A DNA stretch of 38,121 nt, from positions 1 to 38,121 of the forward strand of contig CAZIVE010000015.1 of assembly GCA_964542435.1 (NCBI GenBank), written 5' to 3'. The notes under the pieces were generated by a model. That model had not been told where the DNA came from and did no database searches. It worked only from the letters and a program-made list of their open reading frames with translations. The translations under genes were made by a program, and so were the position numbers. Of the stretch, positions 24,737 through 33,706 are shown piece after piece. The stretch comes from CAZIVE01 sp964542435 (lineage in GTDB: Bacteria; Bacteroidota; Bacteroidia; Bacteroidales; Tannerellaceae). How positions within the stretch are numbered: position 1 is the first letter of the stretch; the number at the start of each line of letters is the position of its first letter.

Positions 24737-27700
24737 CTAGAAGGTCACCTTGTACGTTCCGCTCGGGAGATGGTAGATGACTTTGCCGTCTGCCGAGGAG
24801 ATGAACTTCGCATTCTCTGCGCCGCTGAGGAACTTCACCTTCGAAGCGTCGGATGTCGGGATGTAGAGAGTGGCGGTTGTGTTGGCCGGAACGGTAGCTT
24901 CGTAAGTCACGGTCTTGCCTTTCGTCTGCCAACCGCTTTCAATGCGTCCGTACGCACAGTCGAAGTGGGCTTTGATGAAGCTGAATCCGTCGCCGATGCG
25001 AGGCTGCAGGATGAAATGCTTGTAGCCCGGATTCTGTTCGTCGCGTTGGATGCCGGCACTGTAAGCCATCATCCATTCTTCGATCGCACCGTAGGAATAG
25101 TGGTTGAACGAGTTCATGTCAACCGGTCCGAAGCCGTTGATGATCGTATAGGAGTTCCAGCGTTCCCAAATGGTTGTGGCACCTTGCATGACCGGATAGA
25201 GCCAGGAAGGATAAGCGGTTTGCTGGAAGAGCTTGTAGGCGACATCGTCGTGTCCGTTGTCCGAAAGCACCAGATTGAGATAGGGCGTGCCGATGAATCC
25301 GGTGGTCAACGTATAGTTGTGCTTCTCGATATTCTCCACAAGATGTTTGACGGCGAGTGGTTTGTTCTGCTCGTTGAACAGTCCGAACTGCAGTGGTACG
25401 ACGTAGGAAGTCTGCGTGTCCACTTTGCCGCCCTTCATCTGTTCGGCGTTGGTCAAAGGATAGCTCTTCCGGCTGTTCCCGAAGATATCGGAGACAGCAG
25501 GAGCGATGGTGCGGCCGTCTGCATCGACGAACAGTTCGTTGAAGCTCTTCTTGATGTTCTCGTAGAAAGTGTGGAACCGTTTGGCATCGTCCGTCTTTCC
25601 GAGACGCGTAGCGACCTGTTCCATGATCAGAGCATCGTAGGCAGAATAGGCTGTGTTGGTCAGCATCGTGTTGGACGGATCGGGAGCAAGCCAGTCGCCA
25701 TAACCTCCGATGGGCTGAATGTAGCGGACGGCGGAACGCTCGAGGTAATCCATGTAGGCGACCATCGCTGCATAATGCTGTTCCAGTACGCGGATATCAC
25801 CATATTGCTGATACACCTGCCACGGAACGATGAGGCCGACTTCTGTCCAGCCCATGAAACCGCCACCCAGTTCGGCTCCTTCAGGAGGATTGCCTGTGCT
25901 CGGGAAGAAATTGCAGAAGTTTCCGTCTTTTCCCTGGTTGTCGCGAAGACTATAAAGCCATCGTGTGTAGAAAGGATCGACGTTCATGTTGTAGGTCGCC
26001 GTGCGACTGAATACTTGTGCATCGCCCGACCAGCCGAGACGTTCATCGCGTTGCGGGCAATCGGTCGGCACGCTGAGGAAGTTGCCGCGCTGTCCCCAGA
26101 CGATATTCTCAAACAGTCGGTTGATGCGCTTGTCAGACGTTTCGTATCCGCTGGTCTGTTCGCCGATTGACTCAAGCACCAAACCTTTCACTTCGTTCAG
26201 TGCAAGCGGCGCATCCAGTCCGATGATCTCGATATAGCGGAAACCGTGAGAGGTGAAATGCGGTTCGAAGAGTTCTCCGTCGGCATCGCCTTTCAGAATG
26301 AAGTGGTCGGTTGAGAGCGCACTGCGATAGTTATCGGTATAAACCTGTCCTTTTCTCTGTTTGTAGATATCGATGGTATAAGGTGCAACGGGCTTGGTCG
26401 GGATCTGCGTCGGATAATTCATCTCGCCGTAGCGGATGGTGATTTCCTGTCCGGCTTTGCCTTTCAGTTTGAACGAAGGAACGCCCACCATGTTCTGTCC
26501 CATGTCATACACATAGACTTTAGGTTGCGGTTCGGCCATGCTCTTCGCTGTCAGCGTGACGTTGTTGCGGATCGGAGAACCGATATAGGCCTGAATGTTC
26601 GTGTTGATAGCCGGAGCTTCATAGACGGTGGCTTCTTTCCAGGAGGCGTCGTCGAAATTCCCGGTGCTCCAACCTGTGATCTCTTTGCGGGCATCGTAGT
26701 CTTCGCCGTTCAAGATGCTGTTAGAAGTGATCGGACCGTTGTCGAAGCATTTCCAGCTGCCGTTGGTAGTGAATGTCTGTTTCGTGCCGTCAGTGAAGGT
26801 AACGACGATTTTCGCCATGACGGATTGATGGATGCCGTATTGATCCTGCCAGGAAGACATGTAGCCCATGTGATCGCTCCACCAACCGGTGCCGAGTTGT
26901 ACGCCGATGCCGTTCTTCCCGCTTTGCAGCAGGGATGTGATGTCATACGTGTTGTACATGAAACGGAAGCGGTAATCGGTCCAGCCGGGATTGAAGAAGT
27001 CTTCGCCCACGCGTTTGCCGTTGATGTTGAATTCATAGATGCCGCGGGCCGTAGCATAAAGCCGTGCGCTCTGAATGGGCTTGTCGAGGGTGATGGTCTT
27101 GCGCAGCATAGGAGCGGAGTTGCCGTCATTCGGGAACCAGGTCTTCAAACCTTCCGTAGCCTGATAGTTCTCGTTCATCGTGTAGAGCGTCGTGTTCCAG
27201 CTCTTCTCGCTGATGCGGATGTTGGAGAACAGGGCACTTTCACCCTTCGGCTGATTCGATCCGATCGCGTAGAGCCGGCAGAGATGCACCAGTTCGGTGT
27301 CGCTGTAGGGACTGACCGTGAATGATTTCGCCGGTGTCAGATGGTTGTCGTCGATCGTAGCTTTGATGGAATAAGACTGCATATTGCTGGAGGAGACGTC
27401 GAGCGTCACATGATGCTTGTCTGCAGCCGTGAGATTCGGAATGCGGACAGTCGTGTCGAGGCTTTCCTTTCCCTCTTTCGTGTGGCGGATGGTGAAGGTC
27501 GCCTCTTTCACGTTCAGATCGACGGAGACGAAGTTCTTCGCATCGCGTGCGCCGAATACAAACACGGCGTTCTGACTTCCGTTTGCCACAGCCACATCGT
27601 AGTCGATGACGAAGAGCGAGCGGTATTTGGAGAGCTGGGCCAACGAGGAGCCGATCCATTTCGCATTACTCCAGTTTCCGTCCGTCAGTCCTGTCTCGAA

Positions 27701-28084
27701 CCAAGCTTCGGGAGCTTCGGCCAATGATCCGCTTTCATCCCACACTTTGACGGTCCAGTAATAACGCGTGGAAGGTTTCAGCACCTGTCCGTTGTACGTG
27801 ATCCCGACAGATTCAGAAGAGCTGATCTTTCCGCTGTCGAAGACGGTCTGTCCGTTTCGGAGCTGTTCGGGAGACAAGGCGACGAGCACTTGATAAGCGG
27901 TTTGCGCAGCACCCTGTTTGTCGGACGTCATCTGCCAATTGAAGCGCGGATGCGTCACGTCAATTCCCAACGGATTGGTTTGATATTCTACTTTGAGATT
28001 GTTGATCTTCGATGTTGCCTGCAAGGGAAAGCTTCCGAAGAGAAGCAAAGCGCAAAGCATAGCAACTGTGGTTTTAAGTTTCAT
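24737..28084 (-). CDS. Alpha-L-rhamnosidase, GH78
   Basis: Exported enzyme releasing terminal alpha-L-rhamnose, 1115 aa. The signal peptide ends near LQATS. The N-terminal fibronectin-like domain is typical (LKVEYQTNPLGIDVTHPRF). A concanavalin-like domain is inserted around residues 150-290 (AVFVFGARDAKNFVSVDL). Then come the rhamnosidase beta domain (ARGIYEFNINGKRVGEDFF, PGWTDYRFR) and the (alpha/alpha)6 barrel. RDERLGWSGDAQ (residues 677-688) holds the general acid Asp-Glu region and TIWERW (about residue 970) the catalytic Glu. A C-terminal beta-sandwich follows (FIKAHFDCAYGRIESGW). Natural targets could be rhamnogalacturonan side chains or flavonoid rutinosides; the sequence does not decide. 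No SusC/D genes are adjacent. Confidence 0.95.
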   Translation of the reverse strand: MKLKTTVAMLCALLLFGSFPLQATSKINNLKVEYQTNPLGIDVTHPRFNWQMTSDKQGAAQTAYQVLVALSPEQLRNGQTVFDSGKISSSESVGITYNGQVLKPSTRYYWTVKVWDESGSLAEAPEAWFETGLTDGNWSNAKWIGSSLAQLSKYRSLFVIDYDVAVANGSQNAVFVFGARDAKNFVSVDLNVKEATFTIRHTKEGKESLDTTVRIPNLTAADKHHVTLDVSSSNMQSYSIKATIDDNHLTPAKSFTVSPYSDTELVHLCRLYAIGSNQPKGESALFSNIRISEKSWNTTLYTMNENYQATEGLKTWFPNDGNSAPMLRKTITLDKPIQSARLYATARGIYEFNINGKRVGEDFFNPGWTDYRFRFMYNTYDITSLLQSGKNGIGVQLGTGWWSDHMGYMSSWQDQYGIHQSVMAKIVVTFTDGTKQTFTTNGSWKCFDNGPITSNSILNGEDYDARKEITGWSTGNFDDASWKEATVYEAPAINTNIQAYIGSPIRNNVTLTAKSMAEPQPKVYVYDMGQNMVGVPSFKLKGKAGQEITIRYGEMNYPTQIPTKPVAPYTIDIYKQRKGQVYTDNYRSALSTDHFILKGDADGELFEPHFTSHGFRYIEIIGLDAPLALNEVKGLVLESIGEQTSGYETSDKRINRLFENIVWGQRGNFLSVPTDCPQRDERLGWSGDAQVFSRTATYNMNVDPFYTRWLYSLRDNQGKDGNFCNFFPSTGNPPEGAELGGGFMGWTEVGLIVPWQVYQQYGDIRVLEQHYAAMVAYMDYLERSAVRYIQPIGGYGDWLAPDPSNTMLTNTAYSAYDALIMEQVATRLGKTDDAKRFHTFYENIKKSFNELFVDADGRTIAPAVSDIFGNSRKSYPLTNAEQMKGGKVDTQTSYVVPLQFGLFNEQNKPLAVKHLVENIEKHNYTLTTGFIGTPYLNLVLSDNGHDDVAYKLFQQTAYPSWLYPVMQGATTIWERWNSYTIINGFGPVDMNSFNHYSYGAIEEWMMAYSAGIQRDEQNPGYKHFILQPRIGDGFSFIKAHFDCAYGRIESGWQTKGKTVTYEATVPANTTATLYIPTSDASKVKFLSGAENAKFISSADGKVIYHLPSGTYKVTF

Positions 28085-28110
28085 GCTGTGATAAATTCTG
28101 TTTAGCGAAA

Positions 28111-28118
28111 CAAAGATA
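28111..28118 (-). promoter_or_regulatory. -7 box for the rhamnosidase gene
   Basis: TATCTTTG on the minus strand, 26 bases before the ATG at 28084; exact TAnnTTTG match. Confidence 0.55.
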
Positions 28119-28239
28119 ACGATTCATCTGCAAATTATTGATGATGATTCACCGAACATTTGACTGCGATGAAAAGAAATGCTGGCTATCGTCAGTTGAA
28201 ACGGTGCCAGCAGTCAAATTCGGGAGGTTTTTTATTATA

Positions 28240-28494
28240 TAAAAGAACTTCTACGCTCGTCGGAATGCTAAATACCGAGGAAAAAGGAGTTCTACGTTCG
28301 TCGAAATGCTAAATACCGGGTAAAAAGGACTTCTACGTCCGTCGGAATGCTATTTACCAAGTAAAAAGGAGTTCTACGTCTGTCGGAATGCTATTTACCA
28401 AGTAAAAAGGATTTCTACGCTTGTCGAAATGCTAAATACCGAGGAAAAAGGACTTCTACACTTGTCGGAATGCTAAATACCAAGTAAAAAGGAG
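28240..28494. repeat. Tandem array B, 41-bp unit
   Basis: Unit starts at 28240, 28281, 28322, 28363, 28404, 28445 and a truncated one at 28486 are exactly 41 bp apart. The consensus begins AAAAAGGACTTCTACG, passes GTCGGAATGCTA and ends ATACC plus RAGT or GAGG. Some substitutions are shared by neighbouring copies, for example TATTTACC in copies 3 and 4. It lies between the rhamnosidase promoter and the HigA-like gene's stop codon, which sits inside the truncated seventh unit. Confidence 0.9.
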
Positions 28495-28495
28495 A

Positions 28496-28774
28496 TCAAC
28501 TCAATGCGACTTTTCCCAGTTTGTCTATTTCGAGATGCGCGCTCAATCCCATTGCTTTGAGCAGCTTGATAACGGTGGCGAAGGTCAGATTCTTCCCGTT
28601 TTCTATTTTGGAGATCTGTGCTTTCTGTACGCCGACCAATTTTCCCAACTCTTCTTGAGTAAGATTCTGTGAGATTCTGGCTTTCTTGATGACGTCTCCG
28701 ATGAGGAACATCTCGATGTCTTCATCGTATTTGTCTCGTTTGGCTGTTCCTTTTAAACCGATATATTTATCTTC
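28496..28774 (-). CDS. HigA-like XRE antitoxin, N terminus lost in the assembly gap
   Basis: Partial gene: 92 codons and a stop are present, and the 5' end runs into the 100-N gap. The visible part has DKYIGLKGTAKRDKYDED, a segment seen before the DNA-binding domain in HigA-type antitoxins of Bacteroidales, and then a helix-turn-helix (LTQEELGKLVGVQKAQISKIENG) with a C-terminal dimerisation helix. Such genes usually follow a HigB/RelE toxin gene, which would lie inside or beyond the gap here; none is visible. Its 3' end touches tandem array B. Truncation is due to missing data, not necessarily to decay. Confidence 0.8.
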   Translation of the reverse strand, partial: EDKYIGLKGTAKRDKYDEDIEMFLIGDVIKKARISQNLTQEELGKLVGVQKAQISKIENGKNLTFATVIKLLKAMGLSAHLEIDKLGKVALS

Positions 28775-28874
28775 NNNNNNNNNNNNNNNNNNNNNNNNNN
28801 NNNNNNNNNNNNNNNNNNNNNNNNNNNNNNNNNNNNNNNNNNNNNNNNNNNNNNNNNNNNNNNNNNNNNNNNNN
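28775..28874. other. Assembly gap (100 N)
   Basis: Exactly 100 N, the usual placeholder for a gap of unknown size. The true length and the adjacency of its two flanks are not established by the sequence. Confidence 0.97.
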
Positions 28875-29678
28875 TTATTTATAGAAGATCGGATAGACCA
28901 ACGTCCGTCTGTCCCATTTCCGACGGATCGGGTTGAACTGATAATCGACGCCGACACCAAGACCGAAGTTCTCGTTGAGGTGAAGTTCAATGGCGCCGCC
29001 CACATCGCTGTGATTGAAGAAGGGATTAAGCTGTAAATGCGGATTCTTGTCGTCGTTGCCGTAGTTGACATATTGTCCCCAGCCACGAATATCGATCTTG
29101 TCATTCACCTGGAAGGAGGCTGAGGCCGACGTTCCGACGAAAGCATTGGAATGGAAGTTTAGAGGCGAATAGAATCTTCCGGCAAGCAGTCCGCCTGAAA
29201 GCGTCAGACGACCTGTCGTCCATGACAATTCAGGACGGATGAAGGTGGTTCCGCCAGCGCCGGGCCATGTGTATTGTCGTCCGTTGGCAAGCAGGCTGAG
29301 ATTGGAACTGATCGGGACAACGGAAGTCTCGTTGAAGTCGAGCGCCATCGGAGAGATGCGTCGTAGCATCGGGGTGTAAGCGCTGAAGAAAGGCAGATAG
29401 GCAGAGGAAGCGATCTGACGGTCGAGCGGACGTTCGTCGGGAATGGTGGAAAGCTCGGGCGTGAAATGCTGAAGCATACTGTCGATGTGGAAAGTCCGCA
29501 GCGGCTGATAGGAGCGGCTGAAGTATTCGGGCATCTTGAGCGCGTTCATGTTGACGACGCTCTTCGGTTGAATGGTCAGCTCGCCGTTTCTGTTTCCGCT
29601 GATGACATAATCCTCCTGCGCCGTCATCTGCAAAGCGATGATGAGCAAACCCAGGAGAATTATGCATCGCGTTATCAT
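28875..29678 (-). CDS. Uncharacterised exported, probably outer-membrane protein
   Basis: A 267-aa protein with a signal peptide (IILLGLLIIALQMTAQ) and no recognised domain. The second half is a series of likely amphipathic strands rich in aromatic residues and Gly (LTLSGGLLAGRFYSPLNFH, SASASFQVNDKIDIRGWGQY, FGLGVGVDYQFNP) and ends in an aromatic-rich tail (PIFYK), suggesting a small barrel. It lies 11 bases after the carboxylesterase gene and shares its strand, so the two probably form an operon. Its stop codon is the last sequence before the gap; the frame itself is complete. Confidence 0.7.
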   Translation of the reverse strand: MITRCIILLGLLIIALQMTAQEDYVISGNRNGELTIQPKSVVNMNALKMPEYFSRSYQPLRTFHIDSMLQHFTPELSTIPDERPLDRQIASSAYLPFFSAYTPMLRRISPMALDFNETSVVPISSNLSLLANGRQYTWPGAGGTTFIRPELSWTTGRLTLSGGLLAGRFYSPLNFHSNAFVGTSASASFQVNDKIDIRGWGQYVNYGNDDKNPHLQLNPFFNHSDVGGAIELHLNENFGLGVGVDYQFNPIRRKWDRRTLVYPIFYK

Positions 29679-29689
29679 TGGATCTATTC

Positions 29690-31240
29690 TTACTTAATAG
29701 AATGGTTGTTGCGAAGATCTTTGAAAAGTTCTTCCATCAGCAGCAGATTGCTTTTGTGAGCCCAGCTCTTGGCTTCCGGTGTCATATGCAGCCACATCAC
29801 TTTCTGTTTCTGATTGTCGTAAGCCGGCCAGTTGGGAAGACCTTGACCGTTCGGATTGCCGTTCTTGGCAAAGTTCACCCAATAAGCGGACATGATGTCC
29901 GAGAGCTGTTTGTCGCTTTGCGTATAGACATCCGGCTGCAGGACTTTGTAAACGTACGGAATCTCCGAAGCATGATTGGCACCGCGCGGACGTTTCCCCG
30001 TTCTTTGATCGATCGGTTGAGGTTGATCGAAATAATAGACGAAGACATTCTTCTTTCCGGTCTGATACTGCAGCTTTGCCCAAGCGTAGGTCGGCCATGC
30101 GAATCCAGCTTCACGGAAGATGTCGGCTGCAGCGTAGGCGGTCTCTTCATCCGTTTTCGCAGGATAAGCCTTCATGATGCGGTTGTAGTATTTCCCGTAT
30201 TTCTCCTGCGCTTGCTTTTTATAAGATGCTACATCCGTAGCTTGGGAGAACATGGCTCCTTCGTCGGAGTTCGTCCCGACCATGATGTTCACATCATTGT
30301 AGTTACCTTGCTGATAAAGCAGATACTGATCGTCGGTGATAGCATAACCGTCGATGATCGGCCAGAAATTGTTGGTCGGGTCGTCAATCAGTTTCTCAGC
30401 ATCCACCTTCCGAAGGTCGGCAATGGATTGTGCACCGAGATTCTTCATGAAATCCACGTCTCTCTGTTCTACTGCTTTCAGACTGTTGACGCCATTGTAC
30501 TCGCGTCCGCAATCCTTCGGACCGAAAGAACCGCCGCTCTCGCTGATGGCCGCTCTGAACAATCCTTTGCACAAAGGCGAAGCACAGAGAATGCTAACCG
30601 AGATGGCGCCGGCCGATTCACCGAAGATGGTCACCTTGCTCGGATCGCCGCCAAACTTGGAGATATTCTCCTGCACCCATTTCAGTCCGGCAATCTGATC
30701 CAGTATTCCGTAGTTGCCTGAAGTATGATGGGGAGATTCTGCATTCAGTTCGGGATTGGTCATGAATCCTAACGCTCCGACACGGTAGGCGATGCTGACA
30801 TAGATCACGCCTTGCTTGGCAAAGGGAAGTCCGTCCGTGTAAGAGGTTGAACCTCCTGCGAAGGCGCCGCCGTAGATCCAAACCATGACGGGCAGCTTTT
30901 CATCCGGCTGCTTGGCCGGTGTCCAGACGTTCAGATAGAGGCAGTCTTCAGAAATGTCAATTTTCGCCCACGGGCGTTGCATCGGCGCAGGCTTGAAGTT
31001 GCTCGTGGTCAGTACGCCGCTCCACGACTGTACAGGCTGTGGATCTTTCCAACGCAGGTCGCCCAAAGGAGGCGCAGCGAAAGGAATGCCTTTGTAGATG
31101 GATACACCGTCTTGTATTGTTCCCTGGATTTGACCGCCGGAAACAGTGACGACTGCTGAAGTCTGATTGTCTGCTTGCGCATAGTTGCCGAGCAACAGAC
31201 TCAATGTGAGAAATAACAGGAGATTGAGATGTTTTGTCAT
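29690..31240 (-). CDS. Type-B carboxylesterase, secreted
   Basis: Exported serine ester hydrolase of the cholinesterase/carboxylesterase family, 516 aa. The signal peptide ends near YAQAD. Typical motifs are GIPFAAPPLGDLRW, EDCLYLNVW and the oxyanion loop VWIYGGAFAGG. The nucleophile is Ser209 in TIFGESAGAISV, the acid Glu327 in GTNSDEGAMF and the base His423 in GANHASEIPYVY, so the triad is complete. The substrate is unknown; acylated plant compounds are plausible beside the rhamnosidase and tannase-like genes, but this is inference. First gene of an operon with the outer-membrane-like gene downstream. Confidence 0.93.
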   Translation of the reverse strand: MTKHLNLLLFLTLSLLLGNYAQADNQTSAVVTVSGGQIQGTIQDGVSIYKGIPFAAPPLGDLRWKDPQPVQSWSGVLTTSNFKPAPMQRPWAKIDISEDCLYLNVWTPAKQPDEKLPVMVWIYGGAFAGGSTSYTDGLPFAKQGVIYVSIAYRVGALGFMTNPELNAESPHHTSGNYGILDQIAGLKWVQENISKFGGDPSKVTIFGESAGAISVSILCASPLCKGLFRAAISESGGSFGPKDCGREYNGVNSLKAVEQRDVDFMKNLGAQSIADLRKVDAEKLIDDPTNNFWPIIDGYAITDDQYLLYQQGNYNDVNIMVGTNSDEGAMFSQATDVASYKKQAQEKYGKYYNRIMKAYPAKTDEETAYAAADIFREAGFAWPTYAWAKLQYQTGKKNVFVYYFDQPQPIDQRTGKRPRGANHASEIPYVYKVLQPDVYTQSDKQLSDIMSAYWVNFAKNGNPNGQGLPNWPAYDNQKQKVMWLHMTPEAKSWAHKSNLLLMEELFKDLRNNHSIK

Positions 31241-31334
31241 GGCTTTCAGTTGTTTTATATATGAAGATAGAACCCGACGCGTTCCGTTGGATTACAGAGG
31301 CGCAGCACGATCTTCGATTTTGATTTTTCAACGT

Positions 31335-31342
31335 CAAAGTTA
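31335..31342 (-). promoter_or_regulatory. -7 box for the carboxylesterase gene
   Basis: TAACTTTG on the minus strand; predicts a leader of about 90 nt. It lies 21 bases from the opposing msrA box. Confidence 0.45.
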
Positions 31343-31363
31343 ATCATTATTCTATGTTTTTTC

Positions 31364-31371
31364 TATTTTTG
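31364..31371 (+). promoter_or_regulatory. -7 box for msrA
   Basis: TATTTTTG, exact consensus, 24 bases before the msrA ATG; no clear -33 element. Confidence 0.45.
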
Positions 31372-31395
31372 TACCGACTATAATCGAAGATCGAT

Positions 31396-31899
31396 ATGAC
31401 AAACAACGAGAATAAGTATCAAACGGCCTACTTCGCAGCAGGCTGTTTTTGGGGAACGCAGTATCATCTTTCCAAAATAGAAGGAGTCGTTGACACCACG
31501 TCTGGTTTTATGGGAGGAAAAATGCAACATCCCTCTTATCAGCAAGTGAAAACAGGAGCGACGGGACATCTCGAGACGGTGCGTGTCGTCTATGATCCGG
31601 AGAAGACCAGCTACGAAACGTTGCTGAAGATGTATTTCGAGATTCACGACTTCACACAGACCGACGGTCAAGGTCCGGATATCGGCAGCCAATATCTTAC
31701 GGCTATCTTCTATGACAATGAGGAACAGAAGCAGCTGGCAGAGAAATATGTCAAGATTCTCGAAGGCAAAGGTTATAAAGTGGCCACCCGGATTCTGAAA
31801 GAAACGACATTCTGGGAAGCTGAGAGTTATCATCAGAACTATTATTTCAAAACAGGAGGAACGCCCTATTGCCACGTCTGGAGAAAGATCTTCGACTGA
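31396..31899 (+). CDS. msrA: Peptide-methionine (S)-S-oxide reductase
   Basis: Repairs methionine-S-sulfoxide in proteins and free methionine; cytoplasmic, 167 aa with no signal peptide. The catalytic Cys17 is in AAGCFWGTQ, followed by the family stretches SGFMGGKMQHPSYQQV and GHLETVRVVYDPEKTSYE, and DIGSQYLTAIFY. The C-terminal resolving cysteine is probably in PYCHVW. No MsrB domain is fused. The next gene begins 61 bases downstream. Confidence 0.96.
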   Translation: MTNNENKYQTAYFAAGCFWGTQYHLSKIEGVVDTTSGFMGGKMQHPSYQQVKTGATGHLETVRVVYDPEKTSYETLLKMYFEIHDFTQTDGQGPDIGSQYLTAIFYDNEEQKQLAEKYVKILEGKGYKVATRILKETTFWEAESYHQNYYFKTGGTPYCHVWRKIFD

Positions 31900-31960
31900 C
31901 GACCGGATCGGATTTAGAGACTATATAAATAATGTATCATTTCATATTAAATGTAAGACT

Positions 31961-32956
31961 ATGATCAAGAAATTAGCTACACTCATCCTGTCAGTTCTGT
32001 TACTGACGGCTTGCGGAGAAAGTGGATATGTCATCAACGGAAAGATCGACGGGCAGAAGGATGGTTCCGTTTATCTGAAGATCTTCCGCAATAAGATGTT
32101 CTTCGATGTCGATACGGCCGCTATCGGTCCGGATGGAAGTTTTACCTTCAAAGGGAAAATCGATCAGCCGCTTGTCTATGCCCTTGCAACGGATGAGATG
32201 AGTGATCCGCAGCCATTCTTCCTCGAGAATGCGACGATGGATGTCACGTTTGGCAGCGACGGATCGGATTTCAAGGTGCTCCATTCGCCCATCAACGATC
32301 TTTTCTTTGCCAACTTCGAGAAGGCCTCTTCCGATGAGAACTACAACATCGACAGTCTGGTCACGAAATTTCCCACTTCGCCCGTGTCGGCGTTCCTGCT
32401 CTACCGTTATTTCACCTACAGTCTTACTTTGGATCAGCTCAAGGCTACCCGCGCCAAGTTGTCTGAAGATCTGGCTGCTTGTCCTTATGTGAAGGATTTG
32501 GATGCGATCATTGCGCGTTTGGAAAAGGTGCAGGTTGGTGCGACTGCGCCGGATTTCTCATTGCCTGACACGACGGGAACCGCTGTTTCTCTGAGCAGTT
32601 TCAAGGGAAAATATGTCCTTCTGGATTTCTGGGCTTCGTGGTGTCCCTATTGCCGTAAGGAGAATCCGAATGTGGTAAAGGCTTTCAACATGTTTAAAGA
32701 TAAGAACTTCACGGTCGTCGGCATCTCGCTCGACAAGGAGAAGAAATATTGGATGGAAGCCATTCAGCACGATTCACTGACCTGGACGCAGTTGAGCGAC
32801 TTGAAATATTGGGATTCCCAGATTGCCGAGCTTTACGGTGTCCGCGGTATTCCGGCCAATGTCCTGATCAATCCTCAAGGCGTCATTCTGGCGCGTAACG
32901 TGATGGGAGAGGACTTGATTGATGCTCTTTCCAAAGAACTGAACAAAGACAAATGA
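31961..32956 (+). CDS. TlpA-like thiol-disulfide lipoprotein with DUF4369
   Basis: Periplasmic thiol-disulfide oxidoreductase anchored by lipid, 331 aa. The signal is MIKKLATLILSVLLLTAC with a lipobox ending in Cys18. DUF4369 spans about residues 20-120 (YVINGKIDGQKDGSVYL). The redoxin domain begins at VGATAPDFSLPDTTG and holds the active site WCPYC (Cys228 and Cys231). GIPANVLINPQG provides the cis-Pro region. The role is probably reduction of disulfides in the envelope. Its stop overlaps the next gene's start (ATGA), so the two are coupled. Confidence 0.93.
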   Translation: MIKKLATLILSVLLLTACGESGYVINGKIDGQKDGSVYLKIFRNKMFFDVDTAAIGPDGSFTFKGKIDQPLVYALATDEMSDPQPFFLENATMDVTFGSDGSDFKVLHSPINDLFFANFEKASSDENYNIDSLVTKFPTSPVSAFLLYRYFTYSLTLDQLKATRAKLSEDLAACPYVKDLDAIIARLEKVQVGATAPDFSLPDTTGTAVSLSSFKGKYVLLDFWASWCPYCRKENPNVVKAFNMFKDKNFTVVGISLDKEKKYWMEAIQHDSLTWTQLSDLKYWDSQIAELYGVRGIPANVLINPQGVILARNVMGEDLIDALSKELNKDK

Positions 32957-33573
32957 CAAGATATATCCTGCTTCTGATGTGTGCCATGGTGTTGCCTTTC
33001 CAAACGCTTTCAGCCGCGACGAAGTTTTCGGAGAAAGCGGTACGGAAGGTCGTCCAACATCAGATGCAGACCTATCCGAAATCCACGTTGAAGGATCTTT
33101 ATAAAAACTTCTTTCAGGATGAATTCGGTCCGGGACATATCATCAAAGATACGACTTCAGCCGGAAACTATCTTCGCAGCGAGCTGGCTTCGTATCAGGA
33201 GATCACAGGTCCTGTGGCCGAGCCGACGGGATGGAAAGGCAATTACGTGCGCGTCAATCTTTCCGTACTGAAAAGCGGGAAGGTTCCGTACGATGTCTTC
33301 TTCAGTGCCTTTGTCCGCAGTGTCAACGGCATTCATCCCATTACGGTTCCGCAGTGGCGCGACGAATGGATGAAGATTGTGAAGGTGATCCGTGAACGTT
33401 ATTCGGCTTTGCCGGATTTTGAGAAAGACGAGGCGGAGATTGAGGCCCGCTTTGCCCGAGGAGAGTTTCAGGGCGATCACAGTGAGGTTTACGAACAGAC
33501 CTATTCTCCGCATTACCGCATTCTAAGCCGAGCCATTTATCAGAAGGAGATCGAACCGTTGCTGAAGAAGTAA
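32953..33573 (+). CDS. Exported hypothetical protein, coupled to the TlpA-like gene
   Basis: A 206-aa protein with a signal peptide (YILLLMCAMVLPFQTLSAAT) and no recognised domain. Notable conserved-looking stretches are FFQDEFGPGHIIKDT, GNYVRVNLSVLKSGKVPYD and GDHSEVYEQTYSPHYR, with several His residues that might bind metal. Similar proteins of unknown function occur in Bacteroidales. The ATG overlaps the preceding stop by four bases. A terminator-like hairpin follows at 33619. Confidence 0.82.
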   Translation: MTRYILLLMCAMVLPFQTLSAATKFSEKAVRKVVQHQMQTYPKSTLKDLYKNFFQDEFGPGHIIKDTTSAGNYLRSELASYQEITGPVAEPTGWKGNYVRVNLSVLKSGKVPYDVFFSAFVRSVNGIHPITVPQWRDEWMKIVKVIRERYSALPDFEKDEAEIEARFARGEFQGDHSEVYEQTYSPHYRILSRAIYQKEIEPLLKK

Positions 33574-33618
33574 ACCCTGCTATTTATTCTTTGCCATCCA
33601 CAAAGTCTCCAAGCTTGT

Positions 33619-33641
33619 GCCGATGAATCGGCCTTGTTTTT
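33619..33641 (+). terminator. Likely terminator after the hypothetical gene
   Basis: GCCGA and TCGGC with the loop TGAA, followed by CTTGTTTTT. The stem is short, so strength is moderate. Confidence 0.5.
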
Positions 33642-33706
33642 CTTTGCTTTCGAAATGAAAAAGTTCATTGGAGAGAGGAGGAAGCATGAAAAAAATGGAC
33701 AACCTT

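Noticed and set aside
24770..26170. 466-codon plus-strand frame opposite the rhamnosidase
   Set aside because: It is antisense to a clear GH78 gene with complete motifs; such shadows come from its codon use and the frame shows no domain.
28496..29104. Single minus-strand frame reading through the N gap
   Set aside because: It joins the HigA-like 3' part to an out-of-frame shadow of the outer-membrane gene; the N run is not real sequence.
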